64,000 nt of DNA from Trogon surrucura (GCA_020746105.1 CM036619.1:57709135-57773134), one strand, 5' to 3'; shown: positions 1-14,453, counted from the first letter of the stretch. The notes: generated from the letters alone by a model not told the origin. Program-made: numbers and translations.

Positions 1-3000
1 ACGTAAAACTAAATCTTTAAAATAGTGACATGTAGTCTTACCAGAAAGAAGATACTAAAAATACACCCAACTTCTATCTGCCCCTCCATCATTCCTTGAA
101 AATTAAAATGGTAGCAATAGATTCAATGAAAAGGAGATGTTAAAGTTGCCATGCATTTGCCATGTGCATGTGTTTCTGTATTGCACAACAGCAGTAGTTG
201 CTTTAGTCAGAAGAAGAGTTCTATGCTGGCAGTGGATGGACTCTGTTCAGAGTGGTGGGGTCAAGTCTGCCTTGATCGAGCGTGTGAGACTAGGTTAGAA
301 ATACAATTCTGATATACACGTATGTTTTCTTACGTGCACTTAGAAAATACCAACGGTGAAGGTGTTGTCTTCCTGGCTTAGCAGGAGCGAATGGCATTTG
401 CATCAGAACCTGTCCGTGGTCAGCTTTAACTGGTGAAGGAAAAAAGGGGAGGAGTGTAATGCTGATACTCATGTTCCGCTGCGGGATTTTGGAACGTCTG
501 CAGTGTTTTCATTACACTGGCTCTGGGTGAAAGCATCCCACGCCATCAGCTAAATCCTTATCTTTTACTTGATAGTGAAGGAAGAACATTATCAGTAGGT
601 CACCACTGATTTCTTTGCTTGAAAAAAAACCAAAGCAAAACAAAAAAATCCTAATGTGTTAAAAATACCGGTGGAGTACAAGTAGGGTGGCTGACTTAAA
701 ATACTGAAAAGCATTATTAGGAAATTGTAAAGTCACTAGCCCAACTTGCTAACTGTTGAGTTACAAATGCAGTGTATTTTGGAATAGTTTAATTTGGCTA
801 CAGTACAAAGCTTCTGTATTTTTAAAACTTAACCTAATTTTATTACTGTGGGAGAAATATTTGGCTGGAAATAGAGTTTGTAGAAAGACTCAAAGGCAAA
901 TGTTTTGTTTACATTAGGCCTGAAAGTTGCTTTTCCTTGATCTCTGACGCCCTTGTAAATTACCTGGGTACTGTTCCTTCATGAAAATGAGGGTGAGGGC
1001 CTGCTTCTCAGACCATTTTAATATTCTTACATGATCCTCCATGTAACTGCACTTCTTCTAAGTGTCATGTTGGTACGTGATGTGGTGTTTGTAACACATA
1101 CAAATCTGTGACCAAGCCAGAGGTCGGACCTTCTGGTCTGACAGTGGTAAATATATTATAAGCTAAGATCTAAATTGTTCTTTATCTCTAAGTAAAAAGA
1201 TGTTTGTGTAACTCTTGGAGAGGGAAGTATTGCATGGCCATCAACCGTATTTTTTCCTTAATGACGTTCATATATTTCTTTGACATTAATATCATAAAAC
1301 TGTCAGGTTATTGGGTTTTTTTGTCTTCTGATTTAGTGTTTCTTTCAAGTTAAATTTCAGGTTGAATTTCAAAAAAATTGTATTGAATTTGAAAAGTTGA
1401 TTTTATTTAGTTGTGTCCCCATTTGATTTATCTAGATTTCAGTGGGTTGGTTTTGTTTATGGTGCTAAATCTCACATCTTCCTTTGGTTAACTTTAACTT
1501 ACTTTGAACTCCTGTCACTATGTCTATATTAACGTGTTTTCCATTCAGCAAATTCTAGTTCTGTGAGGGACTGTGATTTAGTGCTGTCTTGGCAGTGAAA
1601 TGTCTAGCATATAAATAATAGACCAAAATATGTTCATTAAAATTTTCTTGTAGTTCTAGGACAGTTTTCTAAAATCCAAATAGTCTCCTATAAGATGAAT
1701 GCTACCCCGTTTTTTAATTTTTCGGTTTCTTCACACTACTTATCAAAGGAAGGGTACTGCAAAGGAAATTTCTGAGTGTAGAACAGATCAAAACAAATAG
1801 AGGTCCAGGCATGATGACCTCCATTTAAAAAACAAGACCCAGAAAAAGAATTTGTCTTTATAAATTTAAGTAAATTAATTTATTTAGCAATTAAGAGGTA
1901 TAAAATTTCCTTTTAACTAATAGCATAGCACGAGGTAGAGTTTTAGGCTCTAACCATCTATTTGGTCTTACGTATGTAGGTGGGTTGGCTTCACTGTAAC
2001 ACCGGTGAAGTGGTTTCTGTATTTTAAGACCCCTTACTTCACTGCAAGCCAAACTATGTGCTAACTGGTGACTGCTCTAGCAATCTCAGAAATGCCACTG
2101 AAGTTACTTTTTGCATGAAAATCTAACATGTGCGTACAAACAGCAGTGAATTTGAAGACCTTTGCAGAATGTCAGTTGTCAATGAGGGCTATCACGTACC
2201 CCTAAGCCTGGTGACATCGCTCCGTTGTTTTGATAAAGTAAGAGTTATCAGTTTTGGTTACTGAAATGTCAGCTACTCAGTTGACTGAGTAAAATTAGTT
2301 GCAATGAATCAGAAAGAAGGTGTGGAGATATTTACAGCCTTGAGACGCTGTAAGGAAAAGGTGGTAGTTTTAGAGCAGAAGAGCAGACAAGCAGAACTAG
2401 GTAGTTCTGAAAATGCAGAAAAAAGACAAAACCAGAACATCCAATTCTCTCACAGTTTACTGAAGGCATAGAAAAAAAGAAATAACTACTTTCAGGTTTA
2501 TCGGAAGGTTCAAGAGTTGAATTTTGTCCCATTGCATTCACATGAAATAACAGCGTGTGTGTGCATGGGTGGCTGTAGCTGGAAGGGTTGTACTTCGTCT
2601 CACTGGGTTCCTAGGCATAGGAAGTAAACCAAGGATTTAAGGGAACCCTGCCCTCAGCCAATACTTTATCCCAATTTGTCTATCAGTTATCTTTCCCTGA
2701 TAAAATATGCCAGCTCTGATATACTTAAGTGTGAAGGCCTAAATTGGTCTCTATGCAAACATTTGGGCTAATAAAACTTGGTTATGCAAGTTCTCAGGAA
2801 AGCAAATACAAGGGATGTGAGCTTTGCCAAAGAAAATTGATTTTATATTTGAGGAAGAGGCACACCTTGAGTTCTTTTTCTTTGCAGCTATTATTATCAG
2901 AGAAGAGTCTCAGCCAACTTCTGAGGCGTCTATCCTGGTGTTAGATGAAGTAATTTAAAAAAATAAGTTATTTGTGTTGTGGTCCACAGTTTCAACTCCT

Positions 3001-3895
3001 GATGTGAGAAAACAGCAGCACTTCTTGAAATCAAGCATATTTCTGACTTTGCTTGTGCTCTCCTTGACATAAGCTTTAATTATTAGCATGAAGATAGTCA
3101 TCCCTAAATTCTCCCTTACAGTCTGAGGTCAGAAAAGCTACTTTGGCATTATCTGCTTCTTTTGTCTAGTGTGGCTCTTCAACCCAGTGCGTTCGTATGT
3201 ACACAGGCTGTGTGCATGACTGTAAATAAATATGAGCATTAGTGCAATTCGTATTTTTTCAGTTAGTGTGGCTTTAGGATTTGTTACTTAATACTGCTTC
3301 TTCTAGGGATTTTCCTAGAAGATTGGCTGTATCATAATCCAAATTGGATTCTGCTAAAGCTCTCACAGAGACAGGTCACACAGAGGCTACATTGACAAAG
3401 TGGCAGCTAAGTCCTTCCTGCCCTACCCTCCCAACAGCAGTTGTCAGTGAACCCAAGCCACATGCTGCAGTGCGATTGTTCTCAGTATTAACCTTTTCAG
3501 TACCAGAGTCTTTATTCATTCCTAATTCTGTCGTCTTCAAAAGTGACAGTAGTAGCTCGTGGTATCTCAATGGTATCCAGCCAGTTTTTTATTCTGACAA
3601 CGTACAAGGCTTCAGCTTTCCCAGCTTTGGTAGCAGAATAGCAGAATCGCTTTTTTTAAAATTCTTCTTCTTTATCGTTAGAGAGCAGGGAAGAGGTGCT
3701 TTCTGTCATCTCAGCACTTTTATGTGGTTTATAATTTTCATGATATATAGGATTAAATCTAGGGATTATGCCCTGTTTTGTGTACTTAGTCATGGGCTCT
3801 CCATTGGAATACACTGTTCAATTCTTTCTCATTTAAAAACATTGGAAAATAAAGAAAAATAATCTCTTGGGTGCCTTTGAGATCTGAGTTGATAT
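1..3895. other. Upstream GNAL intron, no feature recognised
   Basis: This stretch is AT-rich without a convincing exon, RNA gene or repeat family. The open frames are short or depend on weak starts. I infer it is GNAL intron because the next GNAL exon on the strand is at 43065 and no earlier GNAL exon was found; it could equally contain unrelated non-coding transcripts. Confidence 0.5.
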
Positions 3896-3997
3896 TCACA
3901 GAATCGCAGAATGTTAGAGGTTGGAAGGGACCTTAAAGATCATCTAGTCCAACCCCCCTGCCGGAGCAGGATCACCTACAGTAGAGCGCACAGGAAC
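3896..3997 (-). mobile_element. CR1 LINE 3' end fragment
   Basis: The sequence starts tcacagaatcgcagaatgtt and runs through ggttggaagggacc and tcatctagtccaacccccct, the reverse complement of the CR1 3' end. It differs at only about three positions from the copy starting at 18411, so both come from the same or closely related subfamilies. It stops abruptly after about 100 bases: a severely 5'-truncated insertion. Confidence 0.9.
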
Positions 3998-5244
3998 TTT
4001 TGCTGAAAAATTCTACAAACCACTTAGTATTTTGCATAAAACTGTCACTGATAATTGACTGTATCGGTTAGTGACTGACTGTTGCAGCACATCAAACATT
4101 TTTGATCTATTCCATATTGTATGTCTTAAGGAGGTGCATGCAATTGGTGCCTTCAGTTGAACTTGTACGCTCTTGGCCCTGTCGTAGTAACTTCTGTGCA
4201 AGGGTAGTTCAGACAGCAAAGATTACTGACGGTCACCTGGAAAACAGAGACCCTCCAAAGTTGGATGCCTGGAGCCCCATAGAGCCCCTGTTCACTGAAG
4301 CCAACAAGAACAGTTTCTTCATCATTTATGTTGTTCAGGAATCGACCAGCAAAATGCCGAAAGAATCTGACCTGGTGTGCTTGTATATAGCCTGACAAAA
4401 CAACAACAGAAAATACAAATGCAATTACTGTTGAATAAGAGACTTTTCTAGCTTATGCAGATGTACTGTCTTGTGAAACTGTTAGTCCGTCAATCTGTAT
4501 TTAAACTGACAAGTAACAGAGATCAAAAATGAGAGATATTTGCATGACTTAGGGAAAAATGTTAAGAACTAAGTTTTGTCCCTGGAGGAGCGATGTGGTA
4601 TCTGTGTGTTGTGACATCATTTGAGACAAAATCCAAAATTATTTCCTTTTAATCTACTTTAATCTACTGGCTTTGTCAAGCCTCCTGGGAGTGCTACAGA
4701 GTACAACACACTGCTGCCATCTCTGTGCTTGGAAAGATTTTGATGTCCGAAACAACGCCTGTGTGCTCACAGTCCCAGTGCCAGACTCGGTTCTTGTCAG
4801 GATAATTATACCCACGCAGAGAAAACAGAAATGGAGAGGGAAGATGATCAAGTGGCTTGGTGCAGATGTCCATACTGGAACATGACATGCCCAGCCTTAG
4901 GTCTGCAAAGTCCTGTTTGTGCTTCATCTATTTGCTGCTTGTTTTCGTTGTGGAGAGCAAGGGAGCAGAGGGAGAGTTGGAAGGGGTAGTTCAAGGAATA
5001 GGGGGGAGGAGAAAAGTTGTCTTGCATACTGATTGGAGAATCATGGTCTAAGCCTTTTTGAATTCCTTTACATATGGTGGTGACATTTATTTTCGTATGT
5101 AATGTGGTATGACTGTGGCTTCAGATTTGTATTTGAAGCAAGCTCTTTATTGGTAGACTAGAGCCAGAAGGTGTAAAACAACTCAGAACCCCCTTTCGTC
5201 TTTGTTTTTTGTCTCTAATAAAATGTCTTTCATCTTTCATTAGA
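3998..5244. other. Intronic stretch between two CR1 copies
   Basis: Overlapping open frames on both strands at 4102-4398 and 4654-4927 have no recognisable similarity. No splice-flanked exon was identified. Confidence 0.4.
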
Positions 5245-5895
5245 GGAATCTGGTTGAACAGGAGCCAGCAGTGTGCCCAGGTGGCCCAGAAGGCCAACAG
5301 CATCCTGGCTTGTATCAGGAACAGTGTGGCCAGCAGGAGCAGGGATGTAATTCTGCCCCCGTGCTCAGCACTGGTGGGCTCTCACTTCGAGTCCCGGGTG
5401 CCGATCTGGGCCCCTCACTGCAAGAGAGACATTGAGGTGCTGGAGCGGGTCCAGAGGAGAGGGACAAGGCTGGTGAAGGGACTAGAGGGAAAGTCCTGTG
5501 AGGAGAGGCTGAGGGAGCTGGGGGTGTTTAGCCTGGAGAAGAGGGAGACTCAGGGGAGACCTGATCACTCTCTACAACTGCCTGAAGGGAGCTTGTAGTC
5601 AGGTGGGGGTCGGGCTCTTCTCCTGGGCAACCAGTGACAGGACGAGAGGGCACGGCCTGAAACTGCATCAGGGAAGATTCAGGTTGGATCTCAGGAAGCA
5701 CTTCCTCATGGAGAGGGTGCTCAGGCACTGGGATGCCCTGCCCAGGGAAGGGGTGGAGTCACCCTCCCTGGAGGTGTTTAAGGAGAGGCTGGATGTGGCA
5801 CTTAGTGCCATGATCTAGCCAGTGTGGTGGTGGTGGGTCATAGGCTGGACGTGGTGATATAAGAGGTCTTTTCCAGACTCAGTAATTCTGTGATA
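5245..5895 (+). mobile_element. CR1 LINE, 3' part (reverse-transcriptase C-terminus and 3' UTR)
   Basis: The + strand frame reads SQQCAQVAQKANSILACIRN, then ASRSRDVILPPCSALVGS and [17 protein letters not shown], the C-terminal part of the CR1 ORF2 protein downstream of the reverse-transcriptase core. A frameshift follows near 5550, after which another frame continues with the equivalent of [19 protein letters not shown] and [14 protein letters not shown]. It ends with ggtcttttccagactcagta and attctgtgata, the typical CR1 tail. Frame breaks and a truncated 5' end make it a dead copy. Confidence 0.93.
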
Positions 5896-6169
5896 ATGGA
5901 ACCTTAAACAACCAGTAAATTGTTGTTTAATAGTAGAAAAAAGAAAAAAAAAGGAGAGAGGTTATGATTATAGAGTAATGACCAGCCTGACTGTTGAGTC
6001 TTCTGGAGGTATTTGCCAGATGGGACAAAAGTCGTTCTGCAGTGTGTAATGCTTAAATTTTTCACTGTTTACTAACTAGTAGACCACACTCTTGAGAGGC
6101 AGAACTGTGGTTTCTTAAAATATACACTAGAAATTCTTGGAAATAGCCTTTTTGTCTGTTGCTGTGATT

Positions 6170-6189
6170 TTGTTGTTGTTGTTGTTGTT
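6170..6189. repeat. (TTG)n microsatellite
   Basis: About seven consecutive TTG/TGT units lie in AT-rich intron. Confidence 0.85.
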
Positions 6190-9100
6190 CCCTTTATCTT
6201 AATTTTTGTAATCAAGTTGTGACGATGGTGTTATAGTACTAGTAGTAATAATTAGAAGTACAGAGATATGAAAAAAGAAACAGCTGTAAAAACCTTCAAA
6301 ATACTGTTGTGTTTTCAGTTTGGAGGAAGTAGCCATATGAAAATACCATTCACAAATAGCCAGTATGGCATATGGGCATGTACCCACCCACCTCTTTTAA
6401 CCACTTCAGTTCACAAATGCTTTCCACACCTAGATAAGACAGTAATATTTTTCAGCTAAAAACATGAGAGAAGTTTATAAACACAGCGCCTTCTCTGTCT
6501 GTTAAAAAACAGTATGACATTTTTTTCCTATTAAGTGGTTACCATTGGAGAAGCCTTTAAGCAGCCCTAGATGAGCTGCTCAAACAAAATTAAACCATCA
6601 ATTTTACCCCACACTTCTGTGTCCATAGTGTTCTTTTTCTATGGGTTTAGAAGCAAAAACATTGAAAATATAAGTCAGAAAACCATAAAATATTCCTTCA
6701 GTTTAAGGTAGTAATGAAATCTAAAGACCAAGCAAAGTTAAGACAAATGCATGGAAGTACACTTTGACTCTTTCTAAGACTTTTACTAAGGATTTTTTTT
6801 GAGACTTTACTAAGCATTTCCTAAGCATAGTTTCATTTGAAAAATGTGGAAGAGCTGACTTTATTCAGCTGAGGAAAGAGTTCTTTCATCTCTAGTCAAC
6901 AATATCTTTCCATTTTTCCTGAACATCTGGTGAACAGTTTTCTGAATTTTTTTCCTGACTGTTTGCACACAAAGTGTAACAGTAGGTGCAGGACTCGCTA
7001 GTGTAGCACTGCCACTTGGCCCCATTTGGATCCATTACATGAATTAGAGGGTTGCAAATGGGTCCATCAGCCGAGCTTGTCTGCATTTACTTTCCTGTCT
7101 TAGTGTCCTATCTATAATTTTTTGATATGTGTTCTGCCGAGGTAAACTGCAGATTTTCAGATTTTCATTTGCAGTACACACTTCAAGCACTTCAGTGCCT
7201 GAGCAGAAGGCTGCTAGAGAGTCAAGACACTCAGCATCACCCTCAGTGTGTATGCCCTTAAAGCACTGGTGTCCTTTAGAACAAAGAAGGAGCATTCTGT
7301 CACATTTATTATTAAAGAGGAAAGGCTGTGTTTATTTTTTGTCACAGCAGTGAGGACAGAAGTGAGTAGGTACAGGACTGAGTCAGTGACCTGGTACAGG
7401 GGGCTAATGTGACTGGTGAAAATGGCCAGGATCTGGGATACTGAGCAGGAAGAAGGGAAGGCTTCTCTGTAGGACTCAACTTCATTAGGGGACATTTTGT
7501 TTTAATTTTGTGTATTACAAGTAATATGAGGTCTTTTAAAATATATGAATGGAAAATAATTAAGGTAATAGGCAGACATTTAAAGTTACCTTGAAAGTTG
7601 ATGTCTTTCTAGATAACTGCCAATAAAGAGAACCTTAAAACATGTCTATTCCCTACTATCAAGTCAAACTAAGCATCCCTTGCAGTAATCGTGCTGATAC
7701 AGCGTAACTGCAGAAGTCCTGATTGTGAATCATTGCTCAGCGTCAGCATCTCGAAATGTCTTCAAATGAAATAAAGCTGCAGATGTTGGTTATCTAGAAT
7801 CTGTACGCAGGATTTATGATTAGATTTCAGAAGGAAGTTGTAGGTCATTCTGTCAGTTCTGGTGTTATTTATGTGCTGTTCTTGGTCTAGGACTCTTCCA
7901 GAGTATGCGTGGGAGAAAGAGTAAGCTATGACCGAAACCAGCTTAATAATATAGCAGCGAATGTTAATAGTGACTTACGTTTACTACAGTTCTCCAGCTT
8001 ATGTTGATTGATACAGAATTTATTTCAGTCTGCTCATTTACAGTTCATTGTCGAGTATGTGCATATTCTTGGTGGAAGAGATTAGTTGGTTAAAGAATAC
8101 ATTAGCCTATTAAAAAGCCTGTCATTTTGTAACACAAATGTAACATTTTAATTTTTTTCTGTGGGATTTTTTTTTACTGTGCTCTAGAGAGAAACATGTT
8201 CCATATTCTGTTGCCTTAAACCTAACCTACTGTGAAACACTTGTTTACGTGATTAATATAATGCAACAACTGTATAGTAACTGTGAGTTGGATGCTTAAA
8301 AGAATGTGAGTGGTGAAAATTTAATGACAGGGTATATGGGATACTGTCAAATTAGTTACACTTGGGGTTTGATTTTTATTAAATGCCACATGCGTTTTTT
8401 CTCTTAGAGATGTTCAGCTCTTCTTTTTTCAAGTGGACAGTTTCACACCACGGGGATAAAGAAAGACCAGAGGACTTATTTCTTCCTTGAGGAGCTACTT
8501 ACTGGCTAGGCTCTGCATACACAGACTCCTCTGCCCTAATATATGCACACAGTCTTGTTTGTACGAGGATCTACAAGAAGCCAGGGTATGGGTGGCTGTG
8601 TTTTTCTAAATAAATGTTTCACCAACGGATTTGGAAAAAAAGAAAGATGGTGGAATGCAGAAGTGAAGAAATAAGAAAATAAAATATGGTTTATACTATG
8701 TCGGAAAAAAAATGTAAAGGCTAAGCACTTATGCTTGAATTTTACACCTCAGACTAAACCAAAATAGAGTCATGGTATTTGTCAGTTTGGTTGTAATCGC
8801 AATTTTAAGGCAAATCGGACTGGGAGACTAAGCAATTTAATTAAGGGTGTCTCTTTACTTCTTGTAATGAAGTTAAAGTTCATTTTGTTCATTTTAATAC
8901 AAGACAACAATGATGCTGCCAGAATTTTTAAAAGTTTATTTGACTTTGGAGAAACTGTTTCAGTTGTGTCTATTGTAAAAGTATTTTTTCTGATTTAATT
9001 AGATATGTTTGTTATAATGGTGGGGTTTTTACACAAAGTTTAATTTGAACCTAAATTAAGCAGTGGAAAAGAAAATAGGCATAAAATATATCAGTAGAAT

Positions 9101-10107
9101 TCCTGTTTAATAGACACACCAAATAATTGTCTACCAGAATAAAATCTGTGAAAGTTCATGTATTCTAGAATTTGTTCAAAAATTTGGGTTTACTCATTTT
9201 ACTACTCCCCTGACAGTTCCTCTGTTTGCAATCAAAAAAGAGCTGATCTTAAGCTGTTATCGCACGCAACTGTTAGTTCAGGAAAAGGTGAACCATGAAA
9301 GCAATTGCATGGGTTTTCTGAGAATAATTTTCAGTTTTAGTTTTATGAATGTTGCAGAGGAGACAAGGCTTTTCACGTACTCTATCACAGAAATCAGTTG
9401 AATTGACTATCAAAATAATGTTTAAGTACATTTTTCTGACAGACACCTGCTGATACATTTCTTCACTCTGTGCCTTTGCCTCCTTACCACTTTTTGTCTT
9501 TGTAAAAGAAAAATTTCCCTGCTTTCTTCTGGCCTGGAAGAATGTGTTTAGACTTGGAACGATCTGCATTCTGGACGTTAGCGTCCTGAAAGTCTGATGG
9601 TACAGATTTTGGCTAATTATTACTTCTTTCCAGCCACATTGTGAAGGAGTTTGGTGTAATTTCTTGGACTCCACTTATTTATTGGCACAACTTTGTCAGA
9701 CCTGTAGTTGCCAACACTACTACAGAAATTACTCAAAAACAGTTTGCTAAAGAGCAATAGAGTGTTAAAGAGCACCATTGCCACTAGGCTTTATTCTGTT
9801 TAAAGAATGTAGAGGTAAACTCTGCTAGTAATGGAATTTCTTTATCTGATATGACGTCTATATGCATCGAGTTGGTTGGCCTATTACTTCACATTGTCAG
9901 GATCTTAGAAACTTTTTTTCTTTCAGCAAGTTTGCAACAGACTAGATTTTCTCCATAAATAGACTGTGTTCTGCTTTGCAAAGCTTTCTCTGAAGAGACA
10001 AATGCCAGTGAACAAACATTTTGCTACATTCTACAGAACTGGAAGGCTCAGGTATGAGGTAACCACAGTAAACTAGAGTTCATTATATCAGCATCATTAC
10101 TATTGTT

Positions 10108-10122
10108 AAAAAAAAAAAAAAA
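10108..10122. repeat. Poly(A) tract
   Basis: A run of 15 A followed by a purine-rich aagaagagg. No retroposed gene body was recognised next to it. Confidence 0.8.
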
Positions 10123-11652
10123 GAAGAGGTCAAATGCAGACACTATTTTTTTCCCCAGTTTCATTTTCTATTAAGAACTACATGGAAGTCTTTCTGAGTT
10201 TTGGTTGAACTTCTGTTGTGTACTGGTTACCTCTTTCCTGTCTAGTTTGTAGGCAGCAGAAGTCTGTAGGGTCTCACTTCAAGGTGAGAGGTTCTTTAGA
10301 GGAGGTTCAGAGGGAGTGCAGAGTGCACATCAATTCCTGTCAGTGCCAACAGAGTAAAAAATTTAGGGTTTTGACCTGATATTTCTTCAAAAGTAGTAGC
10401 CAACAAAATATGTTATGTAAAAATGGCAGAGGTGAGACCTCTATTAAAGGTTATGCATAGAAATTGGTTAACTTATTTATAAACACACAATTCTATACCT
10501 GTGACAGGGAGCTCATCCTACTACAAAATATGTTGAAAGAATGGTTATATGATGGTTGAAACTGGTTTTAGGATTGCTCTTATGGAAGTTGTAAAAAAGT
10601 TATACTTAGAGGAGGAAAAGAAGAAGACAAGGAAAATTGTAGGTAGGTGAAGATGGTAAATATGGGTTTACAAATAGAGAAAAAAATAATAAAACACTTA
10701 GTATTTTTACGTAGGAATGCAGAGTCTTAAAGCATTGGGCCAAGTCATAGCCTTGATAGCAGTCTCTTCTGTTGGTTTAATAAAGGCAGATGTTACATGC
10801 ATCAGATTGCACAATGTTGGTGGGGTTGTCCTATGTCCTGATGGAAATGAGCAGGATGGATATGAGGGAAAAAGACAGTCACCACATAAGATCCTGAAAA
10901 CAACCAGAGAGAAACTTTACTAGGGAGGTCTCCTGTTTCCACACCATATGAAGAGCACAGTGCAGGTTAATGTTTGGAAACATGACTAAATACACTGCTA
11001 ATGTTCCGAGCAATTAGCTAGCCTAAAGGCAGTTACCGTAAGCATTGGATAAGTATTGATACTGTCAAGTTCCCAGAAATTTATAGAAGACTACAAAAAC
11101 TAAAATATACAAAGAAATACCTTCAACAGAAAAAAAAGTAGTAAAAAATAATCTTTCATAGGCTACCTGCGAATTTAGGACATAATTGAAGGACAAGTCC
11201 AAAAAATTATTGTCTGTCTAGAAAGACTAGAGAACACTGCAGCTTTTTTCAATAAACTAAAGGCTTTGCATTTATATATTGAAGAAGTTCTTACATGAGA
11301 TTTTTTTTTTTACTGCATCCTGTTAGGGAACAGACCATTATCAGACCTATCTGACCTAACTTTGAAATCACCTTAATATTTGCATTGCGTAATGCCATTA
11401 TATTTTTCTGTTGCTCATAACACAGTTTGGGGCTCTTTTAATTTGTCTATAAAAAATATCTTCATAGGAGTCTGCTTTCTGCACAATTCTTATTGTGACA
11501 GTTCCATTCTACCTGGGTATGTGGCTGCTTCTTCATACCTTGTGATGAAGGAAGAGAACATCATATGTAGTGATTTGCTTGATACGTGCTAGATCTGGGC
11601 ATGCATGACAGAGAGACAGCACTGTTTCCAGAGGAACTACAAAATTGAGTTT

Positions 11653-11687
11653 AAGGGGAAAAAAAAGGGAGGAAAGAAGGGAAAAGA
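11653..11687. repeat. Polypurine tract
   Basis: About 35 uninterrupted purines (aaggggaaaaaaaagggagg onward). Low-complexity sequence. Confidence 0.75.
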
Positions 11688-13804
11688 TTTCATTTTAGAC
11701 CAACTTCAACAATCAGTACTCCATGCATTTTGAAATGGTTTGCTTTCTGCTAGGAGTCAGCCATAAATCCAATAGAGAAATAATAATGGATGAAAAATGT
11801 TGTGGGCATTTGCAAACCCTTAGCATATCCCTGCAAGAATTCAGTGCAGCGCATTGGGCACACTCAACCTGCACTGCAAATTGTTTCCACAGGACAGGTC
11901 GTAACATGCTGGCAGAGAAGACCCCAAGGTCTTGACATATAGTACCACCTTGTTTATAGTGGTATGTGCTCGTTTGATGTAATCAGACAAAGTATGCCAA
12001 CAGGAGAAAAAGGGGAGAAATGGGCATTTCTTTCAGAGCAAATATTTTAATTTTCTTACTTCATGATTCTCAAGTCAAAAGAATCCATCAGAAACTCCTT
12101 CTGAAGTGCGCTGGAAATTTCCAAATGTCACACAGTGTGCATAAATACTCAAATTATTAACAAATCAACTAGTAAGTTTTATATGCATTTCTGCTTTTTC
12201 GTAGTTTAAATGTGGGTAGGTAACGCGTCTCCTTTGCAGGTGATGACAACCTTGCAGAAATAGTGACAAGCAGAACCTCAGTTCAGGAAACAAACTTCCT
12301 AGAACCACAATCCTTTTAAATATTTATTTGTGTGAAAAACTTTGTGTCTAAGAAACTACCGTTTCAACTGAAAGGAGCATTTCTTCTCCAATTATATGGC
12401 CTCAGCTGAAATTCTTAAATCCTGAAGTGCCCAGTTGAATGAAGCACTTGAGCTCATTTTTGAGGAACGTGAGGACTCCTTATTTATTTCTCTCTTGCTA
12501 AGAGGTGAAAGAATCAAATCCTAGCTGTTTCCCAGAGTGAAAGTAGAAGAGGGCATTGAAGTAAATCTTCTGATTGTTGTACACTGGAGGCAAATAAGGA
12601 GTGTCAAGGAAAGAAAATATATGGAATTGCGTCAACTGTCAATATACTAACAGTAAAAGCAACAAGAGTGCTTCTCATCAACAGTGGAAGTTCTTACATG
12701 ACAGAGAATGCGAGAGCAAACTGTGCGCAGCACGACAGGGGTGACTGACTGTGCAGAAGAGGTGCTCTCCTTCATTTGTGACTGTTCTGTTGTCTTTTTT
12801 GTTCCACGATGGGGCCCTGGGTTGGCTTTTGCATGCCTTCCCTGGAGCTGCTCACGTGTTTAAACTCCAGGCTTTTCTCAAATTAAATGTAATACAGTTT
12901 TAGGTATCCTTCCAGATCTGTGACTCACTCACCTGCATACCTTGTTCAGGGCTCTGAGCTCAAAGTGACTTACCAGTTGCTATTTTCTGCGTTGAAGTGT
13001 CCGTATTTTTGCTATATACGACTGTGTGCACAACAGTGCATGTGTTACATATATGCAGATAATACAGAGTATTTTCCCCAAAGTCATGACTTGCAGGTCC
13101 ACTACCAACTTGAGAAAGTAAGGGGGCTCTGAAAATACAGCTGCTTTCCTTCTTTCCACCTGCTTAGCTGCTGCACGAAATGGAGCTCTACCTTTTAGTT
13201 TGCGCATCTTGTCTTCCAGTTCCCTGTGTCACTTCCCCTATACCATTCCCTCTCTGAGGCACTGTTCAATCTCCAACGCATAAATAGTTCCCAGATTATT
13301 TGGGGGTGATGGTTTTCAGAATGTGGTGCCAAATCTGCAGCTCCATGCTGTAGTCAGACCACGCAGGACATGTTCTGCAGACTTTGAAACAAAGTGCAGC
13401 GATCCAGTATTGTGCATTTCCCTATCACAAGCAGCGGCGTTAGTCCATTTTTTATCCGTTTTTAAAACAAAAATCCTTCCAGGTCACTGCATGACTCTGT
13501 TCTAGTGCAAGATTGAATTAGAGGTAAATTGGCTTTGCTTTCTTAGAATGACTGTGCTCATGTTGCACTGTGCTCTGCTCACAGACCTCAAGGCTGATTT
13601 TTGTTCTGGTGGTGTAAGTTGTCTGATTAGGATAAGATAAAACAGCATGGAAGCTGTTTTTTCACTAATCTTATTCAGTTGTCTATTTTAGAGCAGGCTT
13701 GTCGGTAAGCCCATTTAGTGAAATTATACAGGTTTGGGGATCTTTTTGGCTATTCTATTCATAATATTCTGTTCTATTTGAGGAATGGGACTGATTTGAA
13801 AGCA

Positions 13805-13852
13805 TCCCTCCTCTCTTCTTCTTCCTCCTCGCTCCCAGCTCTCTCTCTTTAG
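13805..13852. repeat. Pyrimidine-rich tract
   Basis: Nearly uninterrupted C/T sequence (ctcctctcttcttcttcctc onward), low complexity. It could act as a pyrimidine tract but no matching exon follows. Confidence 0.65.
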
Positions 13853-14437
13853 GAAATTATAGCATGTCGCTTTGTATTTTCCTCGTTGGTAGTTTGAGCT
13901 ACAGTTAGATGCCTTTCTAAGGATCAGTCTGAATCTGTGCAATGCAATGCACAGTGATATGAATGGCCTGTTGTCAGCACTGGTTAAAGAAGCTGTGACG
14001 AATCAGCAGTGGAGATCGAGGGGGAGAATCGGTTTACGGCTGGGAAAACTACAATGGCAGTTGTATTGGGAAATCAATGTTCTTTTGGTGTGTTTTTTTT
14101 TATTGCCCAAATGTCAGTGTTTCTCAATAGCTTGCTCATAGGAATAGGAGTCAAGGGAATTCTCAATGTCCAAATTACAGAACATGTGCTCTTGTTTGAA
14201 TTCTCAATTTGTGAGCTGCTTGCAGGAGGCTGTAATCACGTATCATGCTGATTTTTTGTATCTGTTATGTATTATTTCAGTATCTTATGACTTTTTCTTC
14301 CTTATTTACACAGGGGAAGCAAAAGGGCAAACAAGATCAGGAAAAAGAACTTTGAGGTGTAGCTTTACTCAAGACTGTGTGGCCTAGCTTGGCCTTGTGG
14401 TGCTTTATCCACGTCTTTCAGTTTACCTATCTGAAAG

Positions 14438-14453
14438 AAAAAAAAAAAAAAAA
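14438..14453. repeat. Poly(A) tract
   Basis: A run of 16 A within intron, following gaaag. Confidence 0.8.

Noticed and set aside
3344-3862. 172-codon + strand open frame
   Set aside because: It depends on a TTG start, has no recognisable domain and runs through T-rich sequence giving Phe/Ser runs. Probably chance.
9273-9674. 133-codon minus-strand open frame
   Set aside because: No recognisable similarity and no supporting splice signals that I could see.
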